A stretch of 64,000 bases of DNA, taken from positions 1-64,000 of the forward strand of contig CACZHW010000014.1 in assembly GCA_902781095.1 (NCBI GenBank), read 5' to 3'. Origin of the DNA: an uncultured Eubacteriales bacterium. GTDB lineage: Bacteria > Bacillota > Clostridia > Christensenellales > Aristaeellaceae. Below, piece after piece: positions 40,125 through 48,482 of this stretch (position 1 is the first letter of the stretch; every line of letters begins with the position of its first letter). The position numbers and the translations under genes are program-made. The notes under the pieces are model-generated. The model was not told where the DNA came from. It did no database searches and saw nothing but the letters and a program-made list of their open reading frames with translations.

Positions 40125-41773
40125 GGCGTCTCCTCCTCGGCTTCTCCCTCCGGCAGGGTGAACCAATCGCGGTTCATCTGCCGGCTCTTGTTTTCGTAAT
40201 CGGTGTACTGCAGCCATTCGATGCGCCCCGGCGCGGCCTCGAGATAATCGATAAAGTCGTCCATGAGGCGCAGGCGGACGCTGATGAAGGTGAGAAAAGG
40301 CTCCGGGTCCGCGAGGTAGGTGCCCAGATCCCAGCATTCCCCGTTGCGCTGCGCAGCGCCGGAATCGTTGAGCTCATGCGTGTAGCGAGCCAGATGCTCC
40401 TCGATGAAAGCCTCGCTGAAGGCGTTTTCCCGCAGGGCGCGCCACTGCTGCACGACGAGGGGACGGACGGCGCCGTCCGGGTTGAGGTCGATGAGCCGGT
40501 CCAGCGTCGGGAAATAGATCCAGTAGTCGAAATCCGGCCCGATGCGGTTCTCCCGGTCGCCCCAGGTGGCGTCCATGTCCCAGGGGAAAAAGCGGTAGGT
40601 GGTTTTCCCGTCCGCACGGTCCGCCCAGATGAAAAGGTTGTTCAGGATGTTGTCGGTCATCCCGCCGCCTTCCACCAGCAGCAGCTGCCGGATCATGGAG
40701 GGCAGGTCCAGAAGATCCAGCGCCTTTTTGCAGAAGGCCCTGTCCTCTTCTTCGCCGATGAGGTCCAGATATTCTGCGAGGCCGGCGAAGGGATCCGCCG
40801 CGCGGGCGGGGGCGTAGCGCAGCTCAAAGCCGCGGTCCGGTGCATATGCGCCGGCTGCCCAGGGCTTGCTCTTTTGGGTTCCGACGCGGTAGACATAGTC
40901 CGTCTCCAGGTGGCGCAGGCTCTCTTTGGCGAGCGTCTCGCGCATGTCGAAGGGCTCCAGCAGGAGATAGACGCCCCGGTATTCGGCGTTGACGAAGAGC
41001 TCGACGTACTGCATGGCCGGCGCGCCGAAAGCTTCGCCCTCTGAAAGCGAGGCAGCGTACACGTCCCAGGAGAGTCGGTCGCGCATCAGCGTCCGGTCGT
41101 AGACCATGGGGATGAGGATGAGGTTTTTGACGCTACCCATACCGGGGATTTCGCGCGGGATCTTTTCCTTGCCGTTGGTCTTGCGCGTAAATTCCAGCCG
41201 GTAGGCCGCCTTGGGGGATCCGCGCGTCACGCCGCCGCGGTAGTGGACGCGGGCGCTGCTGAGAACCGAGGCTTCTGCGCCCGTATAGGCGGCCTGAACA
41301 GGCACGTCCTCGTCCGAGAAGCTGTCCTCATCGCCGTAGAGGCACAGCTGCGCCATGCCGGTGAAGACGATATCAAAGTACGAAAATGCGCTTTCGGTAT
41401 AGGCGAAGACGCGGTAATGCGTCCCCTGCGCCATCGCGTCCGCGGGGCTGTCGTAGAGATAGTCGTCCGCAAAGCACAGGTTCAGGCCGGGGACGCCGGG
41501 CGCGGTGAGGGTGAGGGAAGGCCACTCCTGCGTGTCGAGCGGGAGGGGGCAGAAGAAGGCGTTCTGCGCCTCGTCATACCCGAGCGGCACGCCGTCCCGC
41601 TCCAGCCGCGTTACCAGCGGGGCTTCGCTCTCCAGCCGCTCGTCCTCCAGATCCCACAGCTGCTCAATAGGGCGCAGGGGCCCGATGACGGGTGAAGAGG
41701 GCGAAGCGAGCAGGACCGTCAGCACACACAGGAGGGAAAGCAGCAGCGCGCCGCCGATCAGACGGATTCTCAT
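40121..41773 (-). CDS. CotH-family protein kinase (spore coat), copy 1
   Basis: 550 residues. A signal anchor (about 5-24) is followed by an extracellular CotH domain. Matches to the family are RDRLSWDVYA (231-240), VELFVNAEYRGVYLLLEPFD (257-276), TDN with D374, and the metal-binding PWDMD with D399 and D401. CotH proteins are atypical kinases that phosphorylate coat proteins such as CotB and CotG. GGAGGAGGG precedes the ATG, and its start overlaps the stop of the second CotH gene (ATGA). Closely resembles copy 2, so a tandem duplication. Confidence 0.85.
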   Translation of the reverse strand: MRIRLIGGALLLSLLCVLTVLLASPSSPVIGPLRPIEQLWDLEDERLESEAPLVTRLERDGVPLGYDEAQNAFFCPLPLDTQEWPSLTLTAPGVPGLNLCFADDYLYDSPADAMAQGTHYRVFAYTESAFSYFDIVFTGMAQLCLYGDEDSFSDEDVPVQAAYTGAEASVLSSARVHYRGGVTRGSPKAAYRLEFTRKTNGKEKIPREIPGMGSVKNLILIPMVYDRTLMRDRLSWDVYAASLSEGEAFGAPAMQYVELFVNAEYRGVYLLLEPFDMRETLAKESLRHLETDYVYRVGTQKSKPWAAGAYAPDRGFELRYAPARAADPFAGLAEYLDLIGEEEDRAFCKKALDLLDLPSMIRQLLLVEGGGMTDNILNNLFIWADRADGKTTYRFFPWDMDATWGDRENRIGPDFDYWIYFPTLDRLIDLNPDGAVRPLVVQQWRALRENAFSEAFIEEHLARYTHELNDSGAAQRNGECWDLGTYLADPEPFLTFISVRLRLMDDFIDYLEAAPGRIEWLQYTDYENKSRQMNRDWFTLPEGEAEEETP

Positions 41774-43431
41774 GGCGAACCCTCCTCTTCCGGGCCGTAG
41801 GAGAGGATGGCCCCGCCCTTCGCGCCGTCGAACTCGCTGGAGGAGAGGAAGGGGAGCGGAGCGTCGCCGGCGGCCATCCGGGAGACGGCGCTGTCCAGCA
41901 GCGTGAGACGCTGCGCGTAAAAGTCCAGGATTTCCTGGCCGTCCGCCGTATAGCGCTCCGTCTGCCAGCGCTCCGCATCGCGCGCCATCGCGCCGGAATC
42001 GTTCAGCTCCGCGGCGCACGCTTCCACGATCGCCTGCACGCTCTCATAGGAGAACAAACCGCTCCGCAGCCGGGACCAGGTTTCGGCAAGGCGGCTGCGC
42101 AGATGGCCGGCGTCGAGGTTCAGCGCCCTGTCCAGCACGGGGAAATACAGCCAGTTTTCGTACTCCTGGCCGATTTCCTCCTTCTTCAGCCCCCAGCTCA
42201 TGTCGAGGTCCCAGGGGTAGAAGCGGAAGATCGTCTTTCCGTTTGAGACGTGGGCCCAGATGTACATGTTGTTGAAGAAATTGTCCGTCATTCCGCCCGC
42301 CTGGACGAGGAGCGCGTGGCGCAGCGCGGAATCGGCGTCAACGTACGCCTCAAAGGCACGGGCAAAGGCATCGTCGTCCGGCTCCCGGACCAGGTCAAGG
42401 TAGGGAAGCAGGGGCGCGAACGCGTCCGCACCGGCCGGGCCGTAGTACAGCGTGTAGCCGGTATTGGCGCGCCGCGGATGCGGGTAATACGCCCTGTCAT
42501 GGGCGGAAAGGCTCAGCACGGTCGTACGGTAGACGCCGTCGCGCAGCAACGAGCCGCTGCCCGAAAGGGCGAGCTCCTGCCCGATCTGAAAGGGCTCGAT
42601 GATGAGATAGATACCGCGGTAATCGCCGTTCAGGAAGAACTCGCAGTAGGTAAGCCGGCGCGCGCCGAAGGGTTCGCCGGCCGGGGCCAGGCGGTTCCAA
42701 AGCTCCCAGCCCAGGCGGTCGCGGATCAGCGTTTCATCGTAGATGAGGGGCAGCAGCACGAGCGTGTCCGCCTCGCCGTAGCCGGGGACGGGGGCCCTGT
42801 ATTTCTTGCGGCCGTCCTGCGTGCGGGTGAATTCCACGCGGTAACCGTGCTTGGGATTGTCGGACAGCAGGCTGGATGCGCCCCTGCGGTGGATGCGCGC
42901 GGCGCTTGCGAGCGCGCCCTCCGCGGCGCTGTAGACGGCCCCGCACGGGACGTCTTCCCTTCCGATCTCGGCGGCATCCGTGCGGACGGAGAGAATGGGC
43001 AGCCCGGTGAAGACGATGTCCTGGTAGCAGTACGCGTCCTCCGTCCAGACGAGCAGCCGGTAGCGGGTGCCGTCGCGGACGGCGTCTCCGCAGGCGTCAA
43101 AGAGGTAATCGTCCGCAAAGCAGGCGGAGATTCCCGCGCCCTCCGGCAGCGTCAGCTCCAGCTGCGGCCACTCCTCCCCGCGGGACAGGCCGAGCGGGCA
43201 GTAAAAGGTCCCGCTGGCTTCGTCGCAGGGCAGGGGAACGCCGTCCCGCCTGAGCGTCAGCAGCAGCGGCTCCGCGGAGGGGGCATGGGTGTCCTCAATC
43301 TCCCATACGGCTTCGATTTCAGGAAGCGGGGCGACCCGAGGAGGCGGGGCGGAGGAGCCCAGCAGCACGCAGGAGGACAGCAGCACGGCCATCAAAAAGG
43401 CCGCGGCGGCGAGAAACAGACGCCGACTCAT
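41770..43431 (-). CDS. CotH-family protein kinase (spore coat), copy 2, lipoprotein
   Basis: 553 residues. The N-terminus is a lipoprotein signal with lipobox LLSSC (Cys21). The CotH domain shows RDRLGWELWN (237-246), CEFFLNGDYRGIYLIIEPFQ (263-282), TDN with D383 and PWDLD with D408 and D410, so the catalytic aspartates appear intact. AAAGGAGGGCGC precedes the ATG, which overlaps the stop of a possible 21-codon leader ORF. It is directly upstream of CotH copy 1. Presumably a membrane-tethered spore-coat kinase. Confidence 0.85.
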   Translation of the reverse strand: MSRRLFLAAAAFLMAVLLSSCVLLGSSAPPPRVAPLPEIEAVWEIEDTHAPSAEPLLLTLRRDGVPLPCDEASGTFYCPLGLSRGEEWPQLELTLPEGAGISACFADDYLFDACGDAVRDGTRYRLLVWTEDAYCYQDIVFTGLPILSVRTDAAEIGREDVPCGAVYSAAEGALASAARIHRRGASSLLSDNPKHGYRVEFTRTQDGRKKYRAPVPGYGEADTLVLLPLIYDETLIRDRLGWELWNRLAPAGEPFGARRLTYCEFFLNGDYRGIYLIIEPFQIGQELALSGSGSLLRDGVYRTTVLSLSAHDRAYYPHPRRANTGYTLYYGPAGADAFAPLLPYLDLVREPDDDAFARAFEAYVDADSALRHALLVQAGGMTDNFFNNMYIWAHVSNGKTIFRFYPWDLDMSWGLKKEEIGQEYENWLYFPVLDRALNLDAGHLRSRLAETWSRLRSGLFSYESVQAIVEACAAELNDSGAMARDAERWQTERYTADGQEILDFYAQRLTLLDSAVSRMAAGDAPLPFLSSSEFDGAKGGAILSYGPEEEGSP

Positions 43432-43493
43432 GCGCCCTCCTTTTGCCCGGCGCGGGCCCTGGCCCTGCTCCGGGCGCATCTGCTTACGGACAT
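43428..43493 (-). CDS. candidate 21-residue leader ORF before cotH copy 2
   Basis: An ATG at 43493 follows CCGGAGGAAACC, one of the best ribosome binding sites in this operon. It opens a 22-codon frame beginning MSVSRCARSRARARAG whose TGA overlaps the ATG of the CotH gene (ATGA), the same coupling used between the operon's real genes. The peptide is Arg-rich (six Arg in 21), including several AGA/AGG/CGG codons. It may be a leader peptide that couples or meters CotH translation. Chance occurrence cannot be excluded. Confidence 0.4.
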   Translation of the reverse strand: MSVSRCARSRARARAGQKEGA

Positions 43494-43521
43494 GGTTTCC
43501 TCCGGTCTTAATGCAATGGGG

Positions 43522-44100
43522 TCAGTCAGCAGTCTGATCCTCAACAACAACATACGGTGTCAGGTGAAAAACGCCGAGATCGCGCCCGTCCACCATAAGA
43601 CGGACCTCCCTGCCGTCGGGGGTGAGCAGCGCCTCCTGCGGCGTGCTGTAGGCCAGCAGCCAGTCTGCCGATTCGCCGATTCCCAGAAGGTCCGCCGAGG
43701 CGGATTTGACGCGGACTTTCCGCGAAATCTCCTTCAGGCTGATCCGGTACGAGGCTTCCTCGTCCGTCGGGAGTGCCTCGCTCTGCGGTGCGTAGACGTG
43801 GGCGGCCCAGTCCGCGTCCGCAAAGCCCTCCGCGGTGAGGGTTACGCGGGCGGGGAGCCAGTCGGCATCCGCCGAAAGGGCCGGGCCGAAGCGGATCCGC
43901 ACGAGGGGGAGCGCGGTGTCCGGAACGTTTGTGTCCAGCGGGGAGGTCATCAGGGCGAGCAGGCACCGGGCTTCCTCACCCGCGGTCTTCGCGTCCGTAA
44001 CGCCGCTGTTGACGGGGTAGCCGGAAACCAGGAAGGTGAGGGCGCCGAGAAGGACGGCGCACAGGATCAAAAGCACCCAGGTCTTCGCGCGGTTTCGCAA
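43522..44100 (-). CDS. degenerate, truncated CotH-like exported protein
   Basis: 192 residues with an N-terminal signal anchor (about 7-27). The C-terminal half reads like a shortened CotH domain: YRISLKEISRKVRVKSASADLLGI, then SADWLLAYS, then EVRLMVDGRDLGVFHLTPY, which lines up with the family's DDW-x-L and F-x-N-x-x-Y-x-G-x-Y elements. The helix with RDRL and everything after the second element, including the catalytic TDN and WDxD motifs, is absent. It is therefore probably not a kinase. It lies directly upstream of the two intact CotH genes in the same operon. Confidence 0.6.
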   Translation of the reverse strand: MRNRAKTWVLLILCAVLLGALTFLVSGYPVNSGVTDAKTAGEEARCLLALMTSPLDTNVPDTALPLVRIRFGPALSADADWLPARVTLTAEGFADADWAAHVYAPQSEALPTDEEASYRISLKEISRKVRVKSASADLLGIGESADWLLAYSTPQEALLTPDGREVRLMVDGRDLGVFHLTPYVVVEDQTAD

Positions 44101-44126
44101 TTCGGCTCACCCCTCCCCGTAAAGAA

Positions 44127-44939
44127 TCAGATGTTGCGGCCCAGCAGCAGCTCTTCCGTCCGGATCCAGTCGAATCCGCAGCGCTGGAAAAGGCGGGTCG
44201 CGTTGCCGTTTCGCCGCTCCGCACGGGCCGTCAGCCAGGGCACGCCCTGGGTTTCCAGCAGGGCCTGCGCTTCGCCGACGAGGGCGGCGGCCGTGCCGCG
44301 GGAGCGCCATTTGGGTGTGGTGTAGACCATTTCCAGAACCGCCTCGCTTTGCTGGCCGGTCATCAGCAGCTCGCCGGCGAGGTCGCTGCCCGAGTAGACG
44401 GCGCGCGCAAAGAAGACGGAGCCGCGCATGCGCTCTTCCAGCCATTCGCTGGCGTGCTCCGGCGCGCCGTAGGCCTTGAGCCGCAGCAGAAACTGTTCCC
44501 TGCGCACGCGGGTAGCCAGGTCGATGTCGATGCTCTTGGTACCGGCGGGCGGATAGGTTTTGCGCAGGCCGGAGGCCTTCTCGACGTTCAGCACGAACAG
44601 CTCCGTGCCGTCGAAGTCGTCAAAGCCCATGCGCGCAAAGTATTCCTTGCGCGCCTCGTCCTCCACGCCGCAGCGCGTGAACAGGCGCGCTGCGGCGGCG
44701 CCGGTCTGCACCTTCATGCGCTCCGCCCGGGCGCTCAGCGCGCCGAAGAGCATGTCCGCAGCCTCGGGCCGGGCGTCGAAGGTCATCTCCAGCGCCAGGG
44801 GCCGCTCCGGATACATGCGCTCCAGCATGCGCCCCGTCAGGCCGCCGAAGCCGATTTCCGTACCGACGTCGTCGATAACGATAAAACTGTTTTCCTGCAG
44901 CGCCGAGCCGACGCCTCTTGCAGGCTGATAGATCCTCAT
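44127..44939 (-). CDS. GNAT N-acetyltransferase
   Basis: 270 residues from the ATG at 44939 with GGGAG 13 bases upstream. The C-terminal half is a GNAT domain: LEMVYTTPKWRSRGTAAALVGEAQALLE (motif A), then RRNGNATRLFQRCGFDWIR. The N-terminal half looks like a second, degenerate acetyltransferase-like unit. Substrate unknown. It is the first gene of the long reverse-strand operon leading to the CotH genes, 26 bases before the degenerate CotH gene. A TATAAT sits at 45006-45011 on that strand. Confidence 0.8.
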   Translation of the reverse strand: MRIYQPARGVGSALQENSFIVIDDVGTEIGFGGLTGRMLERMYPERPLALEMTFDARPEAADMLFGALSARAERMKVQTGAAAARLFTRCGVEDEARKEYFARMGFDDFDGTELFVLNVEKASGLRKTYPPAGTKSIDIDLATRVRREQFLLRLKAYGAPEHASEWLEERMRGSVFFARAVYSGSDLAGELLMTGQQSEAVLEMVYTTPKWRSRGTAAALVGEAQALLETQGVPWLTARAERRNGNATRLFQRCGFDWIRTEELLLGRNI

Positions 44940-45055
44940 TGATTGACTGTATCTCCCGGTTACGCGCGGACGAGTCCGGCGTGTTGTTGCAGTTTCAGGC
45001 CTTTCATTATAACACAGCATGCAGGGTACTTGCCATAAGAAATCGCAGGGATCGG

Positions 45056-45083
45056 GCTGCGGCGGTAAAGAAATCGCCGCAGC
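45056..45083. other. 9-bp stem-loop in divergent intergenic region
   Basis: GCTGCGGCG and CGCCGCAGC enclose a 10-base A-rich loop, followed by GTTAAAAAATTTT on the forward strand. It lies between two divergent genes, where a terminator is not needed; it could end a short transcript or be a protein-binding site. The rest of 44940-45225 shows nothing else clear. Confidence 0.4.
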
Positions 45084-45225
45084 GTTAAAAAATTTTGTGT
45101 AATCCTTCGCTTTTGTGGCGAATATGGTGTATCATAGACGGGATAGCCGCCCCGGCGAACGGTGAGCGCGGCTGCGGGAAAGGGAATCTTCGGCCGGCTG
45201 CCGTGCCGGCCCTGTGGGGTATGGA

Positions 45226-46266
45226 ATGAAAGAACGCATCAAAAAATTCGTGGGCCTGCCGCTCATTCTGCTCATGTTTGTCATCATCCTCGCCCTGGGG
45301 ATCCAAAGCGGCGAGCTGAGCGCGGCAAAGGCTGCACTGGCGAAGATGAAAAACGGGTGTATCCTCGGGTGCGTCCTCTGCATGGCCGGATACATCATGG
45401 TCGATGCGATGGGCATCCACTCGGCGCTGAAGCGGCAGGGGTTTTACCTTCCGTTCAAGGATACGCTGATGGTGTCCCTGCGCGGCCAGTATTATTACTA
45501 CATCACGCCCAGCGCTTCGGGCGGGCAGCCGATGCAGATTTACTATCTCCGGGAACTCGGGGTGCCCGCCGGCGTCGGCACCTCCGTGCTGGTCTGCCAC
45601 TTCGCGGCGTTCCAGTCCATGCTGGCTGTGCTGATGACGATTTTCTTCATCCCCTATTACCGGTTTATCCGTGAAAACATCGATCCGCACCTGCCGCTGC
45701 TGGTGATCGGCTATATCGTCAACCTGGGCATGGTCTTCCTGGTCCTGCTCCTCTCCTTCAGCAGGCGGCCCGTCCGCTTCCTGATCGGCCTTAGCACGCG
45801 CCTGGCGGCCCGCTTTCACCTGACGCGCAAACCGGATGCGCTGCGCGAACGGCTGCAGCATACGGCCGACCTGTTTCACGACAGCATGGACCGCATGCGC
45901 CAGCACCCGATGGAGATCGTGCGCCAGCTTTTCCTGGGCGCCGTGCAGCAGCTGCTGCTTATGAGCGTGCTCTACATCATCTACAGGGGTCTCGGCCTTT
46001 CAAAGGAAACGCCGGGCCACCTCATCGCGATGGGCCTCACGCAGTATATCACGGCAGCCTATGTGCCGATCCCCGGCGCGTCCGGGGCGCAGGAAGGCGT
46101 CTTCTCCCTGTTCTTCCGGCAGATCTTCCCGGGCGGCAACTGCTTTGCGGCGATGCTCCTCTGGCGCTTTACGACCTTCTACCTCCCGCTGGTCGCCAGT
46201 GCGGTTTCCATCTTTTACTACCGCATCCGTAAGGGCGACAAGCCCGTCATCCGGAAGAGAAAGTAA
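45226..46266 (+). CDS. LPG synthase-type flippase family membrane protein (UPF0104)
   Basis: 346 residues from the ATG at 45226; a GTG four codons earlier is an alternative. About eight membrane helices. Family features are LRGQYYYYITPSASGGQPMQIYYLRELGVPAG in the first third and YVPIPGASGAQEGVFSLFF in the last third, typical of the lysylphosphatidylglycerol synthase transmembrane region. No soluble MprF synthase domain is attached, so it is a stand-alone flippase-like protein for a lipid or glycolipid. It stands alone between two terminating structures. Confidence 0.85.
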   Translation: MKERIKKFVGLPLILLMFVIILALGIQSGELSAAKAALAKMKNGCILGCVLCMAGYIMVDAMGIHSALKRQGFYLPFKDTLMVSLRGQYYYYITPSASGGQPMQIYYLRELGVPAGVGTSVLVCHFAAFQSMLAVLMTIFFIPYYRFIRENIDPHLPLLVIGYIVNLGMVFLVLLLSFSRRPVRFLIGLSTRLAARFHLTRKPDALRERLQHTADLFHDSMDRMRQHPMEIVRQLFLGAVQQLLLMSVLYIIYRGLGLSKETPGHLIAMGLTQYITAAYVPIPGASGAQEGVFSLFFRQIFPGGNCFAAMLLWRFTTFYLPLVASAVSIFYYRIRKGDKPVIRKRK

Positions 46267-46312
46267 AGAGCCGGAGGAATCCGGGGCGCTTACGGATCCT
46301 GATTCATACAAA

Positions 46313-46342
46313 TGCTGCCGCGGAACGGATTCCGCGGCAGCA
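46313..46342. terminator. terminator between convergent genes
   Basis: TGCTGCCGCGGAA and its complement form a perfect 13-bp stem with a CGGA loop. It lies between the flippase-like gene and the convergent membrane-protein gene. The T tract is weak on both sides. Confidence 0.65.
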
Positions 46343-46378
46343 TCTGTATAGAAGGCGGCCCATACACGGCCTGTCGGA

Positions 46379-47656
46379 TCAGACGAAGCGCTGCGCCCGG
46401 TCTGCGTCCGGCCGGAGGCCGGTGAGGCAGGCGAGACAGGAGAGCGCGGAGAAGAGGAAGCCGCACAGGCTGCGATACGTATAGTAGTAGTGGTCCCAGA
46501 TGTGGTTGGGGGTGGCCAGCATCCAGAACAGCGCCGCGGCGCCGGGAATGAGCAGCGCGAGGGCGCGCGCGTCCAAACGCAGCGGACGGCGCAGGCCGCA
46601 GGCGAGACTGCAGACCGCGGCGGCCGCGAGCAGCAGCAGGTAGGCGGCCTTGGAGAAGAGGACGGATGCATTCCGGCGGAGGGCCTGCAGCCGGGAAAAA
46701 GCCACGCCGCCCGATTCGCCGGAGAGGCGCAGGGCGATCTGGGAGAAGACGCCGGCAGCGTATCCCGTGCCGAAGAGGAAGGCGTTCAGCGCCCATTTGA
46801 GGGCCCACATACCCGCGTAGCCGAGTACCCAGCCCGCGCAGCAGCCGGCGGCAAGACGGATGAGCGAGGGCAGCGTCCGGCCGCGCTGCAACTCCAGCGC
46901 CAGGGCGAAGACGAGCGGTATGCACAGGGTGAGGACCGGCGCGGTCAGCAGGTCCAGCCAGGAGGTAAGCAGGCCGAGCACGGCGAAGAGGAAGGGCCGT
47001 GCCGGCGCTTTCGTGTCCCGGCCTGCGGCGAGCACCGCCGCGCTGCCGCCGAGGGAAAGGAGGCTGACCGGGATGAACTGGATGCACAGCCCGGTTACTG
47101 CGGGCATGGTGAAGAAGTATGCGATGAGGAGGCCCGGGCAGAGCGCCGAAAGCCCCCGGCGCACGGCCAAAAGGAGCAGCAGGACGAACAGGGCCGTCTG
47201 TGCCCCGTAGAGCAGCATGCGGATGTTGGAGTAATTGAAGAAACACAGCAAAAGACGCAGGGGCAGCAGATAGCCGTGCCAGTAGCGGCTGTAGGAGAGG
47301 CCGCCCGTGGGGGATTCGCGCCCGTCCGCGTAGGTGCAGAAGGCTTCCCACGCGTCTTCGCCCGGGGCTGCGGCAAGGTCGGTCCGAAAGCCGCCGAAGG
47401 CGCGCTGGAGCGGCGTCTCCCCGCCGGTATACGCGGCGGTTTTGAGGATGAGGACGGCGGTGAAGTTGTCGGCCTGGCTGCTGCGGAAGCCGCCGGCCAG
47501 TTCCGGGGTCGCCCCTTCGCGGCAGAGCAGCTGGCAGCCGTCCGCGGCGTTTTCCCGCAGGGCCGGGGTATCGATCATGGCGGCGAGGAGATTGCAGGCC
47601 GCGCATACGGCGGCGAGGAGCAGCAGGGAGAAAACAGAACGGCACAGCTGTTTCAT
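46379..47656 (-). CDS. polytopic membrane protein of unknown function
   Basis: 425 residues with about nine to ten membrane helices. After the first helix there is a soluble extracytoplasmic loop of about 90 residues that contains RSSQADNFTAVLILKTAAYTGGETPLQRAFGG and SYSRYWHGYLLPLR, resembling the loop of GT-C-like or YfhO-like envelope proteins, but I cannot assign a family. Its start overlaps the stop of the flavin reductase gene upstream by four bases, so the two are translated together although their functions look unrelated. Confidence 0.65.
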   Translation of the reverse strand: MKQLCRSVFSLLLLAAVCAACNLLAAMIDTPALRENAADGCQLLCREGATPELAGGFRSSQADNFTAVLILKTAAYTGGETPLQRAFGGFRTDLAAAPGEDAWEAFCTYADGRESPTGGLSYSRYWHGYLLPLRLLLCFFNYSNIRMLLYGAQTALFVLLLLLAVRRGLSALCPGLLIAYFFTMPAVTGLCIQFIPVSLLSLGGSAAVLAAGRDTKAPARPFLFAVLGLLTSWLDLLTAPVLTLCIPLVFALALELQRGRTLPSLIRLAAGCCAGWVLGYAGMWALKWALNAFLFGTGYAAGVFSQIALRLSGESGGVAFSRLQALRRNASVLFSKAAYLLLLAAAAVCSLACGLRRPLRLDARALALLIPGAAALFWMLATPNHIWDHYYYTYRSLCGFLFSALSCLACLTGLRPDADRAQRFV

Positions 47657-48300
47657 TTGCGGCGCTCCTTTTTATGCGGCCCGTCCTTGGCAAGCCGGCG
47701 GGAGAGGACGTCCGGGCGCGCGACGGAATAGCCGAAAAAGCCGAGCGCTTCCCGCGTCAGTCCGTAGTAGCGGCCGTGGGCGTAGGAGACGAGGTCCGCC
47801 CGTTCCAGGTGAAGGGCGCCCTTCTCGTCCAGCAGGTCCGGCTTGACGTAGACGTTTTCGATTTCGGACAGAAAGAGATCGTGGGAACCGAGGGGCAAGA
47901 TCCGGCGCACCCGGCAGGTCAGAAAGGCGGGCGCCTCTTCAAGGGCCGGCGCGTCAAACCCATCCGGTGTCCAGGGGTGCAGGCCGAGGGAGCGGAACTT
48001 GTCCACGTCCCTACCGGAGCGCACGCCGCAGAAATCCGCCGCGCGGCAAAGCTTCCGGCTGACCAGGTTGAGGCAGAAGCAGCCGCTCTTCTCAATCAGG
48101 GCGTGGCTGTAGCGCTCCGGCCGGATGGAGACCGAAACCATCGGCGGCTCGGAGCAGACGGTGCCGGCCCAGGCGATGGTGATGAGGTTGGCGGGGGAAT
48201 CTTCACCCTCGCCGCGGCAGGAGAGCAGCACGGCGGGGACGGGGGAGAGCAGTGCGGCGGGACCGATGGGGCGGAAGGCCGCATTTGTCGTTTCGGGCAT
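47653..48300 (-). CDS. flavin reductase-like FMN-binding protein
   Basis: 215 residues from the ATG at 48300, which follows GGAGG. It has the split-barrel flavin reductase fold of the DIM6/NTAB (flavoredoxin) family: LLSPVPAVLLSCRGEGEDSPANLITIAWAGTVCSEPPMVSVSIRPERYSHALI and FCLNLVSRKL are typical, as is FRSLGLHPW later. Members bind FMN and reduce flavins or act as small electron carriers in anaerobes. It heads a two-gene operon under its own promoter. Confidence 0.9.
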   Translation of the reverse strand: MPETTNAAFRPIGPAALLSPVPAVLLSCRGEGEDSPANLITIAWAGTVCSEPPMVSVSIRPERYSHALIEKSGCFCLNLVSRKLCRAADFCGVRSGRDVDKFRSLGLHPWTPDGFDAPALEEAPAFLTCRVRRILPLGSHDLFLSEIENVYVKPDLLDEKGALHLERADLVSYAHGRYYGLTREALGFFGYSVARPDVLSRRLAKDGPHKKERRK

Positions 48301-48328
48301 GGCAAACCTCCGGGGCTTTGATGCCCCT

Positions 48329-48357
48329 ATGATAGACTGCACGGGGATAAAATGCAA
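48329..48357 (-). promoter_or_regulatory. promoter of the flavin reductase operon
   Basis: Reverse strand: TTGCAT, 17-base spacer, TATCAT. Confidence 0.7.
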
Positions 48358-48422
48358 CTTTTTTGAGGGAAGGCGGGATAAAACGCGGCGGGTGCGCCGT
48401 CATACGGACAGGTGCGCCTCGG

Positions 48423-48451
48423 TTGCGCAAAAGGGGCGTGCGTGATACAAT
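48423..48451 (+). promoter_or_regulatory. promoter of the peptidoglycan-binding protein gene
   Basis: TTGCGC, 17-base spacer, TACAAT, 31 bases before the start codon. Confidence 0.7.
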
Positions 48452-48482
48452 AAACGCATACAAGAGTCTATACCGGAGGAAT

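Noticed and set aside
42250-44325. 691-codon forward frame through the CotH genes
   Set aside because: Antisense to two recognisable CotH proteins and a GNAT gene; Arg/Gly/Ala-rich, with no start signals.
45056-45083. stem-loop with T-rich tail as a terminator
   Set aside because: It lies between divergent genes where nothing needs terminating; listed only as a structure of unknown role.
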